58,777 nt of DNA from Deferribacterales bacterium UBA4806 (GCA_002402635.1 DHGE01000167.1:9241-68017), one strand, 5' to 3'. Counted from the first letter of the stretch, positions 1-9,204 are shown. Numbers and translations: made by a program. Notes: a model not told the origin generated them from the sequence alone.

Positions 1-47
1 TTAGATCTTCTAAAGCTTTTTTTAAAATCAAATACTTCATAACTCAT
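1..47 (-). CDS. 5' end of an unidentified gene, cut by the window edge
   Basis: Only the first 15 codons lie in the window, reading MSYEVFDFKKSFRRS. The start is an ATG at 45-47, preceded by a strong Shine-Dalgarno site (GGAGG at about 54-58). A TATAAT-like -10 lies further upstream near 69-74. The fragment is too short to identify a family. It is a separate transcription unit downstream of the subtilase gene on the same strand. Confidence 0.5.
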   Translation of the reverse strand, partial: MSYEVFDFKKSFRRS

Positions 48-155
48 GTCAATCCTCCATATATTTATTATACTATATCAGTCTGACACAAAACTTTGAA
101 GGGTCTCCCTATGTTCTGAAAAAATTAAAATCTTATTTTTGAATTATATAGGCAA

Positions 156-1445
156 CTAATCACTATAGAAATCTTTAAAATCTAGAATCTTGCCATTCTT
201 ACTATACAACCTAAGTTGCCGAGTAAATATACTTTTTTGTATAAGAAGTTCTTTTAATTCATATGCAGAATACATTGGAAATAATTCATAAAGATAGGCA
301 ATAGCTGCGGCAATCATAGGTGTAGATATAGAGGTTCCATCAGTAATCCCATAACCATGCTCTCCATACACATAAGCAGTGGTTAAAATGCTTTCTCCTG
401 GGGCAAATAAATCTATAGTTTTAAATCCATAATTTGAGAATGATGATTTCTTTCCATTTGGTCCAATTGAACCTACTACAATTGATTCATCCAATTTATA
501 TGAAGCTGGATACAGGGGACGAAAATCAAGATTTCTATCTTCATTACCTGCAGCTATAATAGGGATAATATTTAAATCTCCAAATTGTGACAATAAATAT
601 TCCTCCAAATCCACCTTCTGTTCACCACCATATGACATATTAACAGCTACAATATTAACACCCCTCTTTTTCATCTCTATAATATAATCTAATGCTCTGA
701 ATACAGATGAATTTGGCATCCCAGTATCTGTTCCAGCTTTACAAATAAGCAATTTAACATTGCTTGGACCAATACCGGCAATACCAAGGCCATTATTCTT
801 TTTAGCAGAAATTATACCAGCCATAAAAGTGCCATGATTGGAACATTCACTAGCTTGAATACTCTGTTGGGAACATCCCATACAATCACTATTAATACCA
901 TTAATATCATCTATATAGCCATTTGAATCGTCATCTATACCATTATTAGGAATTTCCATTTTGTTTACCCAAAAGGAGTTCTTCAATTCTGGATGTTCTA
1001 AATCAACACCTGTATCAATTATAGCTATAACCACCTCTTCAAAAGGATTCAGCTGCTTATTATTATTTTTTATTTTATCCCAAAGATATGGAACCCCTAG
1101 AAAATCTATATACCATTGATCATATAAGAGTGGATCATTTGTGATAGTATAAAAAGGTCTCTTAATTTCATCAGTATATACTTGAATAATATTCTCTAAA
1201 TTTTTAATTTTCTTCAAAAAATTGTTTACATTTGATGTTTTAACAACAACAGAAACAAAAGGAGCATTCTTATAAATATAATGATCTTCAATATAAGAAA
1301 TATTATTAATAACCTTGTCTGCCTTGTCGTTAACTTTTAATAAAAATATTTTTTTATCAGCCCCTTCAAATGTATCTTTGCACTGGGCGAAAAGTAAATT
1401 ACTTAGAAATATAAAAAAAAGACTTATTAATAGTGCTTTTTTCAC
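156..1445 (-). CDS. secreted subtilisin-like serine peptidase (S8 family)
   Basis: Probable exported endopeptidase. Residues 1-21 form a classic signal peptide (Lys-Lys, hydrophobic core, cleavage near FAQ|C). Residues about 30-100 look like an inhibitor-type propeptide. The peptidase domain follows with an intact triad: Asp144 (IIDTG), His204 (NHGT) and Ser372 (GTSIS), with oxyanion Asn301 (AAGN). An Asn/Asp-rich insert (about 167-185) resembles the calcium-binding insert seen in many bacterial subtilases. The start is GTG at 1445. No Shine-Dalgarno site precedes it, and a -10 element sits 6 nt upstream, so the transcript may be leaderless. The gene lies downstream of the ETF operon but seems to have its own promoter. 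Its substrate cannot be told from sequence. Confidence 0.9.
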   Translation of the reverse strand: MKKALLISLFFIFLSNLLFAQCKDTFEGADKKIFLLKVNDKADKVINNISYIEDHYIYKNAPFVSVVVKTSNVNNFLKKIKNLENIIQVYTDEIKRPFYTITNDPLLYDQWYIDFLGVPYLWDKIKNNNKQLNPFEEVVIAIIDTGVDLEHPELKNSFWVNKMEIPNNGIDDDSNGYIDDINGINSDCMGCSQQSIQASECSNHGTFMAGIISAKKNNGLGIAGIGPSNVKLLICKAGTDTGMPNSSVFRALDYIIEMKKRGVNIVAVNMSYGGEQKVDLEEYLLSQFGDLNIIPIIAAGNEDRNLDFRPLYPASYKLDESIVVGSIGPNGKKSSFSNYGFKTIDLFAPGESILTTAYVYGEHGYGITDGTSISTPMIAAAIAYLYELFPMYSAYELKELLIQKSIFTRQLRLYSKNGKILDFKDFYSD

Positions 1446-1451
1446 GGATAT

Positions 1452-1480
1452 ATTTTAGATTAAATTTGAAATAAAATCAA
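1452..1480 (-). promoter_or_regulatory. sigma70-type promoter for the subtilase gene, probably leaderless
   Basis: On the minus strand TTGATT (1475-1480) and TAAAAT (1452-1457) are separated by 17 bp. Six bases separate the -10 from the GTG start at 1445, so +1 should fall on the start codon. Background AT richness makes chance hits possible. Confidence 0.45.
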
Positions 1481-1484
1481 ATTA

Positions 1485-1811
1485 TTATATTTGCCTTCCA
1501 AATGCCCTCATAAACTCTTTTAGGAGGTATGGGTTATTTGCTCTTATTTTACCACTGACAAAATCTATGAAAGAAGGCTTATACTTTTCATACCATATTT
1601 TTTCTAATATTTCCCTCTTGATTTCGCAATGACAGTCTGGATTATCTATTGTTTTTCCATCTTCAACAGTAAACCCATTGCTATCAATGGTAACTGTCTT
1701 CTCTATTCCTTCAATATTAAAATAAAAGATCTTTTTCTCTTTAAAGACATTTTTTTTAAAATCTCTTTCAACTTCTGCAAATATTTTCTGAAAATTTTCT
1801 TGTTCGAGCAA
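1485..1811 (-). CDS. SCP2-like (sterol carrier protein 2 fold) small protein
   Basis: A 108-residue protein resembling the SCP2 lipid-binding fold. A beta-rich core is followed by an acidic-Cys segment (NPDCHCEIK, about 58-66), then a helix with the typical pattern of a Trp/Lys-rich stretch, 'SGKIRANNPYLL' and a C-terminal 'FMRAFGR' helix. Such domains bind fatty acyl or sterol ligands and commonly sit next to lipid-oxidation genes. Here it is the last gene of the beta-oxidation/ETF operon, 9 bp after etfA. The start is TTG at 1811, chosen because AGGAGG lies about 5 nt upstream. Its ligand is unknown, and the family call rests on pattern resemblance only. Confidence 0.6.
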   Translation of the reverse strand: MLEQENFQKIFAEVERDFKKNVFKEKKIFYFNIEGIEKTVTIDSNGFTVEDGKTIDNPDCHCEIKREILEKIWYEKYKPSFIDFVSGKIRANNPYLLKEFMRAFGRQI

Positions 1812-1820
1812 TTGAGCCTC

Positions 1821-2738
1821 CTATTGATTTATCAGTTTTGTTAACTCTTTAATAACTTCATTTGCATCAGCAACTACCAATATATCTGCTATTTCAGCTA
1901 TTGGAGCATCCTTATCTGTATTGATAGCTATAATATAATTAGATTTTTTCATTCCAGCAAGGTGTTGTATTGAGCCAGATATACCACATGCAATATATAG
2001 TTTTGGTGAAACAGTTTGTCCAGTTAAACCAACCTGCCTTGAATAATCTAACCATCCAGCGTCAACTATTGGTCTACTAGCTCCTAATTCACCCTTCAAA
2101 TATTTTGCCAGTTCCTCTGCATTTTTGATATTCTCTTTTTTCCCTATTCCACGACCTACACTAACTATAATATCAGCTTTTGATAAATCAACCCCTAATG
2201 TTGCAGCTTCTTCATAAGAAATAAACTCTATAGGGCTTTTTGTAACCGCTAAGTCATAATCTACAATCTCACCAGTTTCTTTTCTATCAGGTTCATAAGA
2301 AAATGTCCCTGATTGAATTGTTAAAACTAATTTTTCTTTATCAGGCTTGATATGTGCATTTAACTTTCCGTTCATAACAGGTTTTATAAATTCTTCTCCA
2401 GCTATATCTATAACACCAGTGATTAAAGAAGCTCCAATATCATATGCAAGCCTTGGTGCAAGATCCCATCCATAAGAACTATGTAAAAAAACTATTTCAT
2501 TGTAATTATTCTTATTTACAAGGGCAGTAATTAACTCTTTATGAACTACAGGATTATATTCGTTATACTTATTACTATCTGCCAAATACAATTTCTCTTT
2601 TATATTCGGTGTTTCACCTTTATTTCCAACTGCAAACATTTCAAAAGTTTTATTATATTTTTTTGCATAGCCCACCAAATCATAGGCACTTTCAAAAAAT
2701 TTATTTTCTCTATATTCACCTATCAATAAGACTGACAT
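1821..2738 (-). CDS. etfA: electron transfer flavoprotein alpha subunit
   Basis: Cytoplasmic FAD-binding subunit of the ETF heterodimer, which takes electrons from acyl-CoA dehydrogenase. Its 305 residues are near the family norm. The N-terminal domain is the nucleotide-binding-like ETF fold. The C-terminal FAD domain is well preserved, with SRPIVDAGW, GLTGQTVSP, the IACGISGSIQH signature and a SNYIIAINTDKDAPI segment that contacts FAD. A Shine-Dalgarno site GGAGG sits 7 nt before the ATG. It follows etfB by 20 bp. Because acyl-CoA dehydrogenase and a membrane ETF oxidoreductase are in the same operon, this ETF most likely serves acyl-CoA oxidation rather than nitrogen fixation or bifurcation. 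That role is inferred from context. Confidence 0.95.
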   Translation of the reverse strand: MSVLLIGEYRENKFFESAYDLVGYAKKYNKTFEMFAVGNKGETPNIKEKLYLADSNKYNEYNPVVHKELITALVNKNNYNEIVFLHSSYGWDLAPRLAYDIGASLITGVIDIAGEEFIKPVMNGKLNAHIKPDKEKLVLTIQSGTFSYEPDRKETGEIVDYDLAVTKSPIEFISYEEAATLGVDLSKADIIVSVGRGIGKKENIKNAEELAKYLKGELGASRPIVDAGWLDYSRQVGLTGQTVSPKLYIACGISGSIQHLAGMKKSNYIIAINTDKDAPIAEIADILVVADANEVIKELTKLINQ

Positions 2739-2758
2739 GTTTAACCTCCATATAATTT

Positions 2759-3526
2759 TTAGATTTTGCTTTTAATAATTTTTACAAGTTTAGGTGCTAT
2801 ATCACTAACTGAGCCTTCCAAAAACTCTGCTTTACTTTTCTTTTCTGGATAGTTCAATTTTGTTATTGTTATGTTGTTAGTTATTTTGTCAAAATCATTA
2901 ACATCGTACTCCTTTATTTCTTTCTTTTTGGCTTTCATTATATTTGGTAATGTTGGATATCTTGGTGTATTTAGCCCTAATTGACATGTTAACAGTAGAG
3001 GAAGTCTACATTTTAAAACCATCTTCTTACCACCTTCAAGCTCTCTCTTTACAGTAACAACATTGTTGTTATATTCAAATCCGATTATAGTTGTTATAGT
3101 GCTTATTCCTAGCAACTCTCCTAAAAACACACCTACCTGACAAGAACTTCTATCATTCGACTGCATACCAGTAAAAATAATATCATAGCCATGGTCTTTA
3201 ACGCATTCATGAATAATTGTAGCAATTCTAAAAGGGTCTTTACTGAATGCCTCATTATCCTTAATATAAATTCCCCTATCAATTCCCATTGCCAAAGCCT
3301 TTTTTATAACCTCCTTTACCCTCTCTGGACCAATAGAAAGAACTGTTATATCAACATCATCGGTACCTATTTTTTCTTTCAGTCTTACTGCTTCCTCAAT
3401 CGCATATTCATCGTATTCATTTAAACGAAAAGCAAGATCAGACTCAACAACCCAATTACCTTTTTCATTTAACTTGAATCTTGATTCAAGATCAGGAACC
3501 TGTTTTATACTTACTAAAATTTTCAT
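2759..3526 (-). CDS. etfB: electron transfer flavoprotein beta subunit
   Basis: Beta subunit of ETF (255 residues). It starts with the characteristic MKILVSIKQVPD, and carries NEYDEYAIEEAVRLKE (about 37-52) and the DGYDIIFTGMQSNDRSS region that binds the nucleotide. The ELEGGKKMVLKCRLP segment matches the family recognition-loop region. The ATG overlaps the stop codon of the upstream membrane Fe-S gene by one base (TAATG), indicating translational coupling. It partners with the alpha subunit 20 bp downstream. Confidence 0.95.
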   Translation of the reverse strand: MKILVSIKQVPDLESRFKLNEKGNWVVESDLAFRLNEYDEYAIEEAVRLKEKIGTDDVDITVLSIGPERVKEVIKKALAMGIDRGIYIKDNEAFSKDPFRIATIIHECVKDHGYDIIFTGMQSNDRSSCQVGVFLGELLGISTITTIIGFEYNNNVVTVKRELEGGKKMVLKCRLPLLLTCQLGLNTPRYPTLPNIMKAKKKEIKEYDVNDFDKITNNITITKLNYPEKKSKAEFLEGSVSDIAPKLVKIIKSKI

Positions 3527-5523
3527 TAATGCCCCCTATTTTCTATATGTTCTTCAATTAATTCTGCTATATCTTTAGTTTTCAAAAGATGTTCATATTC
3601 AGCAATTTTTATTCCATCCTCAAACATTGTTAAACAAAAAGGACAATTAGAAACTATTATAGGTTGCCCAGTAGCCTTAGCCATTTCTATTCTTTTAACG
3701 CTTATTTTTTCACCTAATTTTTCATCAGCTATTATCCTACCACCTCCACCTCCACAGCAAAAACTTTCCAAATGGTGTTTTTCCATCTCCTTTAGATTAC
3801 CACCTAATAATTTTATAATGTTTCTTTGTTCTTCAAACAAATTATTGTATCGACCAACATAACATGAATCGTGATATGTACAATCAAAATTTTGTTTTTG
3901 TAAGTGAATTTTATTTTCTTTTATTAATTGACTAATATACTTTATATATGGGACTACTTCTGCAGTTAAGCCTAAATCTTTGTAATCCTTACTCAACGTG
4001 TTAAAACAATGTGGACATGTTGTAACTATTTTTTTAATGTTATATTTGTTTATATTTTCAATATTTTCTTTAGCAATCATTTGATATAAATATTCATTAC
4101 CTATTTTCCTTGCAGGATCACCACAACATTTTTCCTCTTTACCTAGCAAACCAACTTTAATATGTGCTGACTCACATATTTTTATAAAACTTTTAGCAAT
4201 TTTAATATTTCTTGGATCATAAGAGGCATAGCAGCCTACAAAATACATTATATCTACATTACTATCTTCAGACAGCAATGTAACACCTGAACCTTCAATC
4301 CACTTTTCCCTGTCAGCAAATGAATTACCAAAGGGATTTCCATTTACTTCTATATTGTTTATAGAGAGTTGAACTTCTTCACCTGGAAATTCTCCATCCA
4401 TTAGGACCAAATACCTTCTCATATCAATTATTTTCCTTATATGTTCAATATCTGCAGGACATGCCTCTTGGCAGGCCATACATGTCGTACATGACCATAT
4501 AGCATCTCTCCCAACAACATCTATCAATGAATTGTGTTCGGCAAAATTAAAGGATATTTTATTAATGTCATTAACGACTTTCATTGGAGATAAAGGCTTT
4601 TTGGTAGAATAGGCCGGACAGCTATCCTGGCATCTTTTACACTTAGTACACGCATCTGAATCAAATATATCCTTCCATGTATACTCTTTAATATCATTAA
4701 CCCCAAAGACTTCTCTACTTTCATCTTCAATATCGATTGTGGCTAATTTACCTTTTGGTCTATAATCTTTAAAAAAATAATTAGTTGGAGTTGTAAAAAT
4801 ATGCCTTAACTTCAAATAGGGAATTACTGAAATAAAGATTATAGAAAAAATAAAGTGAGCCCACCATACCAATTTATGACTGATTAATAAAGAATTCTCA
4901 GAAAGGGTGGTAAAAAAATTAGAGAACAACATACCAATTGGTGAGAATAATTTTAAATTGTTCTCTAAATTTATCTCTGTCTGAGCTATCCTTAATCCCT
5001 CAACTATGAACCCACTAAATAATATAATCAGTAATAGGGTATGTATTATTATATCATCTTTTGTCGTTTCTAAGCCATTAGGTTTTATAATAAACCTTCT
5101 AACTATAAATGTTAAAACAGCAACAATTGCAACAAAACCTGCTAAGTCCAAAGCTAGTGAGAAAAGTTTATAAAAGTTGCCTTTTAAAAATTTAAATCCA
5201 AATAAAGGATTTAAAATATCAGCCTGTATGAAAATCAGAGTAGTTCCTATAAAAAGAATTAAAAAAGACCAGAATAACAAAGCATGAATACTTCCTACAC
5301 TTAATACTTTTAATACCTTTCTTTGTAAAAAAAGATTACTCAAAAAATATTTGAGGCGTTGAAATATATTATCAAATCTATTTTCAGGTTTTCCTTTTTT
5401 ATAAACTTTATATCTTTTATAAAAACCATAAAAGAGTATTGAAATGGCAATAAAAGCAAATAAATACATTGGTATCAAAACAGAATGACCTACATTCCAG
5501 TAAATTTCTCTAGTACTAAACAT
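3526..5523 (-). CDS. membrane Fe-S oxidoreductase, EMO-type (probable ETF:menaquinone oxidoreductase)
   Basis: A 665-residue membrane protein that probably passes electrons from reduced ETF to the quinone pool. The N-terminal part (about 15-240) holds five or six membrane helices of the NarI/HdrE type with several histidines that could bind heme b. Two 4Fe-4S motifs follow (Cys cluster 292-302, CTKCKRCQDSCP; second at 345-356, CTTCMACQEACP). Two heterodisulfide-reductase CCG domains come next (ECC at about 466-468, and CCGGGG at 589-594). This architecture is known from ETF-linked operons in deltaproteobacteria and others. The gene lies between acyl-CoA dehydrogenase and etfB, which supports the ETF role. 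Quinone type and activity are inferred. Confidence 0.85.
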   Translation of the reverse strand: MFSTREIYWNVGHSVLIPMYLFAFIAISILFYGFYKRYKVYKKGKPENRFDNIFQRLKYFLSNLFLQRKVLKVLSVGSIHALLFWSFLILFIGTTLIFIQADILNPLFGFKFLKGNFYKLFSLALDLAGFVAIVAVLTFIVRRFIIKPNGLETTKDDIIIHTLLLIILFSGFIVEGLRIAQTEINLENNLKLFSPIGMLFSNFFTTLSENSLLISHKLVWWAHFIFSIIFISVIPYLKLRHIFTTPTNYFFKDYRPKGKLATIDIEDESREVFGVNDIKEYTWKDIFDSDACTKCKRCQDSCPAYSTKKPLSPMKVVNDINKISFNFAEHNSLIDVVGRDAIWSCTTCMACQEACPADIEHIRKIIDMRRYLVLMDGEFPGEEVQLSINNIEVNGNPFGNSFADREKWIEGSGVTLLSEDSNVDIMYFVGCYASYDPRNIKIAKSFIKICESAHIKVGLLGKEEKCCGDPARKIGNEYLYQMIAKENIENINKYNIKKIVTTCPHCFNTLSKDYKDLGLTAEVVPYIKYISQLIKENKIHLQKQNFDCTYHDSCYVGRYNNLFEEQRNIIKLLGGNLKEMEKHHLESFCCGGGGGRIIADEKLGEKISVKRIEMAKATGQPIIVSNCPFCLTMFEDGIKIAEYEHLLKTKDIAELIEEHIENRGH

Positions 5524-5525
5524 AA

Positions 5526-6668
5526 TTAACCCTTAAAAAGCATATTCGATATCACTATTTTTTGTATTTCACTGGTTCCTTCATAAATCTCAGTTATTTT
5601 TGCATCTCTAAACATTCTCTCTATCTCATAATCACATATGTATCCATAACCCCCATGAATCTGAAGAGCTTCATTAGTTACGAACATTGCAGTGTTTGAA
5701 GCATAAAGTTTACACATAGCTGACTCCATAGCATTAGTTTTTCCGTTATCTTTAAGCCAACCAGCTTTATAAGTGATGAGCTTGGCAGTTTCAATCTTAG
5801 TTGCCATGTCCGCAAATTTAAATTGAATTGCTTGAAATTCTGATAGACTTTTACCAAACTGTTTTCTAATTTTAGCATATTCCTTAGCTTTATCAAATGC
5901 ACCCTCGGCTATTCCAAGAGCTTGCGCTGCTATACCAATTCTTCCACCATTTAAAGTGGCCATTGCAATCTTAAAACCATCTCCTTCTTTACCTAGTAGA
6001 TTCTCTTTAGGAACCTTCAAATTATTAATTGCAAAAGCTGTAGTAAATGTTCCACGAATTCCCATCTTATCTTCATTCTTTATAATCTCTACGCTATCAC
6101 TATTTAAATCTACTATAAAGGCAGATAACCCTTTATGTCTTAATGCTTTATCTTTAGTGGCAAACAATATACCTATTCCTTTATAACCCCCATTAGTAAT
6201 AAATATTTTTGAACCATTAATAAGATAATAATCATCTTTAACAATATATTCTGTGGATATTGCTGCTACATCACTGCCTGCGTCTGGTTCTGTAAGTAGA
6301 ATACAACCTATTTTTTCACCTGTTGCAAGCATACTCAAATACTTTGATTTTTGCTGTTCACTACCAAATTGATATATTGGATCACAACATAGAGAAGTGT
6401 GTGCTGAAATAAGAACGCCTGTGGCTGAACAAAATTTAGATAGCTCTTCAATAACTATTATATATGACATTATATCTAAACCAGCCCCACCATACTCTTC
6501 TGGTAAATAAACTCCAAAAAACCCTAATTCTTTTAATCGAATAATTATTTCATCAGCAATTTTATGTTGCTGATCATTTAGTTTAGAATATTTAGACAAT
6601 TCGTTTTTTGCAAAATCTCGGACTACTCCTTGCAACATTTTGTGATCTTCTGTTAATTCAAAATCCAT
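5526..6668 (-). CDS. acyl-CoA dehydrogenase, probably short-chain (butyryl-CoA type)
   Basis: FAD enzyme introducing the alpha,beta double bond in acyl-CoA and passing electrons to ETF. At 380 residues it has the usual length of short-chain members. It carries the substrate/FAD signature ILLTEPDAGSDVAA (about 126-139), the ITNGG flavin loop, and an RKQFGKSLSEFQAIQF segment. The C-terminal IYEGTSEIQKIVI has the Glu position used as catalytic base in short-chain dehydrogenases. It sits between the crotonase gene (9 bp) and the EMO-like gene (2 bp). Exact chain-length preference cannot be read from sequence; the Hbd/Crt neighbours favour C4. Confidence 0.92.
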   Translation of the reverse strand: MDFELTEDHKMLQGVVRDFAKNELSKYSKLNDQQHKIADEIIIRLKELGFFGVYLPEEYGGAGLDIMSYIIVIEELSKFCSATGVLISAHTSLCCDPIYQFGSEQQKSKYLSMLATGEKIGCILLTEPDAGSDVAAISTEYIVKDDYYLINGSKIFITNGGYKGIGILFATKDKALRHKGLSAFIVDLNSDSVEIIKNEDKMGIRGTFTTAFAINNLKVPKENLLGKEGDGFKIAMATLNGGRIGIAAQALGIAEGAFDKAKEYAKIRKQFGKSLSEFQAIQFKFADMATKIETAKLITYKAGWLKDNGKTNAMESAMCKLYASNTAMFVTNEALQIHGGYGYICDYEIERMFRDAKITEIYEGTSEIQKIVISNMLFKG

Positions 6669-6677
6669 AATACACCT

Positions 6678-7460
6678 CTACATATTTTTAAATTCTGGCT
6701 TACGTTTTTCTAGAAAGGCCTTCATTCCTTCCTTTTGATCATTAGTAGAAAATAATTTTGCAAACAAATTACTCTCGTAATTTAAACCTTCATTTTTCCC
6801 CACATTTAAGCCATTGTTTATAGATTCCTTAGCTGCACTCAGAGCTAAAAATCCATTTGAAGATATTTTTTTAGCTAGTTCGAGTGTTATATCTATTAAT
6901 TTATCAGGTTCCACTATTTTATTTACTAGCCCTAAATTAAAAGCCTCAAGTGAATCTATAATTCTACCAGAGAATATTAATTCCTTTGCCAGATAAGGGC
7001 CTAAAGCTCTTGGTAAATTTTGAGTACCACCAAAACCAGGTATTATACCTAAAGTTACTTCAGGAAAACCAAATTTTGCATTTTTTGATGCAATTATTAT
7101 ATCTGCAGCAAGGGCAAGCTCGAAACCTCCACCTAAGGCATAACCGTTGACAGCTGATATAATTATCTTTGTGGAATTATCAATAAATTTTAATAGATTT
7201 GTACCTTTTTTTGCAAACTGATAAGCCTCTATAGTATTCAAATTAGCCATCTCATAAATATCTGCTCCAGCGACAAATGCCTTATCTCCAGCCCCTGTCA
7301 ATATAACAACTTTTATGTTTTTATCTTCTTCAATATTCTCAAACAGCATTAAGAGATTGTTAATAATTTCACCATTTAGAGCATTTAACTTTTCTACTCT
7401 ATTTATTTTGACAATAGCAGAAGTGCTTACCAATGATATATCTAAAAATTTATAGTCCAT
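6678..7460 (-). CDS. crt: enoyl-CoA hydratase (crotonase family)
   Basis: Hydrates trans-2-enoyl-CoA (crotonyl-CoA likely) to 3-hydroxyacyl-CoA. Its 260 residues match the family. It shows the oxyanion-hole loop AFVAGADIYEM (about 64-74), the GGGFELALAAD helix with the first catalytic Glu, and FGFPEVTLGIIPGFGGT with the second catalytic Glu. Both acidic residues are present, so hydratase rather than isomerase activity is likely. The next step in the pathway is encoded by hbd immediately upstream (9 bp). Confidence 0.93.
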   Translation of the reverse strand: MDYKFLDISLVSTSAIVKINRVEKLNALNGEIINNLLMLFENIEEDKNIKVVILTGAGDKAFVAGADIYEMANLNTIEAYQFAKKGTNLLKFIDNSTKIIISAVNGYALGGGFELALAADIIIASKNAKFGFPEVTLGIIPGFGGTQNLPRALGPYLAKELIFSGRIIDSLEAFNLGLVNKIVEPDKLIDITLELAKKISSNGFLALSAAKESINNGLNVGKNEGLNYESNLFAKLFSTNDQKEGMKAFLEKRKPEFKNM

Positions 7461-7469
7461 ACAAGCTCC

Positions 7470-8321
7470 TTATTTTTTATAATTATAAAATCCTTTGCCA
7501 GATTTCTTGCCAAGATACCCTGCTTCTACCATCTTGATTAATAATGGACAGGGTCTAAATTTTGGATCTCTAAAATTATTGTACAATACTTCTAACACAT
7601 ATAAAACTGTATCAAGCCCTATAAAATCTGCCAATGTAAGCGGGCCCATCGGATGATTAGCTCCTAGCATCATTGTTTTATCTATATCTTCAACTGTGCC
7701 AATACCTTCATAATATGCAAATATGGCCTCATTTATCATAGGTATAAGTATTCTATTGGCAATAAATCCTGGATAATCCTTGGACACAGAAACTTCTTTA
7801 CCTAAATCTTTAGCCAAATCAACAACAAAAGAAAATGTTGCTTCATCAGTGGCTAATCCTCTTATAATCTCTACTAATTTCATCACGGGAACTGGATTCA
7901 TAAAATGCATACCAATCACCTTTTCTGGTCTCATTGTTGTTGATGCAATTTTGGTAATAGAAATTGACGAAGTATTTGTTGCCAAAATCGAATCTGCTGG
8001 CAATATTTTATCTAATCTCTTAAAGACATCTATTTTAATATCTTCCTTTTCAGAAGCCGCTTCAATAACTATTTTTACATCAGATAGTGCATCCATAGTA
8101 TTAACAATCTTAATTCTGTTTAGCACTTCGTCAATTTGCTCTTCCTTGATTATGCCTTTCTTTACCTGCCTCATTAAATTATTTTTTGTTGTTTCAATAG
8201 AATTTTTAAGTTGAATGTCTATTACATCATAAATCTTTGTCTCATATCCAGCCAGTGCGCAAACATGAGAAATACCTGTTCCCATCTGTCCTGAACCAAT
8301 TATACCTATTTTAAATTTCAT
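7470..8321 (-). CDS. hbd: 3-hydroxybutyryl-CoA dehydrogenase
   Basis: NAD(P)-dependent oxidation of 3-hydroxyacyl-CoA to 3-ketoacyl-CoA. The Rossmann nucleotide site is GIIGSGQMGTGI at the N-terminus. The catalytic His lies in VIGMHFMNPVPVMKLVE, and the C-terminal dimerisation domain includes DYPGFIANRI and MMLGANHPMGPLTLADFIG. The start is the ATG at 8319-8321, 5 nt after AGAGG; an in-frame GTG two codons earlier lies inside that Shine-Dalgarno region and is less likely. This is the first gene of the beta-oxidation operon. No thiolase gene is in the window, so the final cleavage step must be encoded elsewhere. Confidence 0.94.
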   Translation of the reverse strand: MKFKIGIIGSGQMGTGISHVCALAGYETKIYDVIDIQLKNSIETTKNNLMRQVKKGIIKEEQIDEVLNRIKIVNTMDALSDVKIVIEAASEKEDIKIDVFKRLDKILPADSILATNTSSISITKIASTTMRPEKVIGMHFMNPVPVMKLVEIIRGLATDEATFSFVVDLAKDLGKEVSVSKDYPGFIANRILIPMINEAIFAYYEGIGTVEDIDKTMMLGANHPMGPLTLADFIGLDTVLYVLEVLYNNFRDPKFRPCPLLIKMVEAGYLGKKSGKGFYNYKK

Positions 8322-8362
8322 ATTCACCTCTTATCTTTTAATAAATATGTAATAATGTTTTA

Positions 8363-8391
8363 TTTATAATATTACTTACATTTATAGTCAA
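8363..8391 (-). promoter_or_regulatory. sigma70-type promoter of the hbd-crt-acd-EMO-etfBA operon
   Basis: TTGACT (8386-8391) and TATAAA (8363-8368) on the minus strand are 17 bp apart, upstream of the hbd Shine-Dalgarno site. No clear palindromic operator was seen nearby. Confidence 0.55.
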
Positions 8392-8551
8392 GAGAATAAT
8401 CTAGTTTAATAAAATATATATATGACATATTTCAATTGAAAATTAATTATTAATTGTAATAATTATATTTATACTAACTTTTTATTTTATATTTAAATTT
8501 AATCATTATTTTATTCATATTTAAAACTAATAAGATTATATAAAAATTCCC

Positions 8552-8579
8552 TTTACAATTATTATTTTACTACAATAAT
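8552..8579 (+). promoter_or_regulatory. candidate promoter for the conserved unknown gene at 8610
   Basis: TTTACA (8552-8557) and AATAAT (8574-8579) are 16 bp apart, about 30 bp before the start codon. The rest of the 8392-8600 interval is very AT-rich DNA in which I see no gene or structured RNA. Confidence 0.4.
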
Positions 8580-8609
8580 ATTTATTAAAACTTTCTATTG
8601 AGGGGGCCT

Positions 8610-9188
8610 ATGAAAGTTTATAAAAACGTAAAAGAGTTGTTTTTTGATCTAATTATTGAATTTGAAAAAAAATTAAAAATACATCTAAGTGAATATTCCA
8701 AAATATATCTAATGAAACTCCTAGAAGAGCTGGCAGAAGGAAATAATTATCTTAATAATATTATTAAAGAAGATAAACCTTTAATAGAAACTTTATTAGA
8801 GGCAGTTCATCAAAATATATTTGAAAAAATTAGAAATCTAAAAGCCTTAGGAGATCTATGCTTACTTTTTGGTGGACTCTATCCTGATTATATGACTAGA
8901 AAACTTGTCGACATAGATTATTTCATCAATATAGGTAAAAATTCATACAACCTTATATCAGATACCTATAAAAACTATACCACTAAATATGACCTCTATA
9001 TGCTTTATAGCAAACTAACTCAGGAATATTTAAAACTAATTAACATTTTAACTGAAATTTCAGATGAATTAAGCTTCCTTGACAGAGACAATCTATACAA
9101 ATCACTTAAAAGATGGGAAAGGACTGGAATTAAAAAATACTCTGAATTTATTAAATCTAATAATATTATACCTATTAACTACAATTAA
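8610..9188 (+). CDS. conserved protein of unknown function, all-helical
   Basis: A 192-residue soluble protein with no signal peptide and no membrane helix, mainly alpha-helical by residue pattern. It reminds me of an uncharacterised family in deltaproteobacteria with the same 'LGD..L..GG..PD...RKLVD.DYFI..G' core (here about residues 80-110) and a 'ERTGIKKYSEF' tail. I know of no assigned function. The start is ATG at 8610 because AGGGGG at 8601-8606 is a good Shine-Dalgarno site; a TTG at 8598 lies upstream of it. It stands alone on the plus strand, ends in a terminator shared with groEL, and faces the chaperonin operon. Confidence 0.75.
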   Translation: MKVYKNVKELFFDLIIEFEKKLKIHLSEYSKIYLMKLLEELAEGNNYLNNIIKEDKPLIETLLEAVHQNIFEKIRNLKALGDLCLLFGGLYPDYMTRKLVDIDYFINIGKNSYNLISDTYKNYTTKYDLYMLYSKLTQEYLKLINILTEISDELSFLDRDNLYKSLKRWERTGIKKYSEFIKSNNIIPINYN

Positions 9189-9204
9189 TTTAAAAAATAT
9201 CAAT

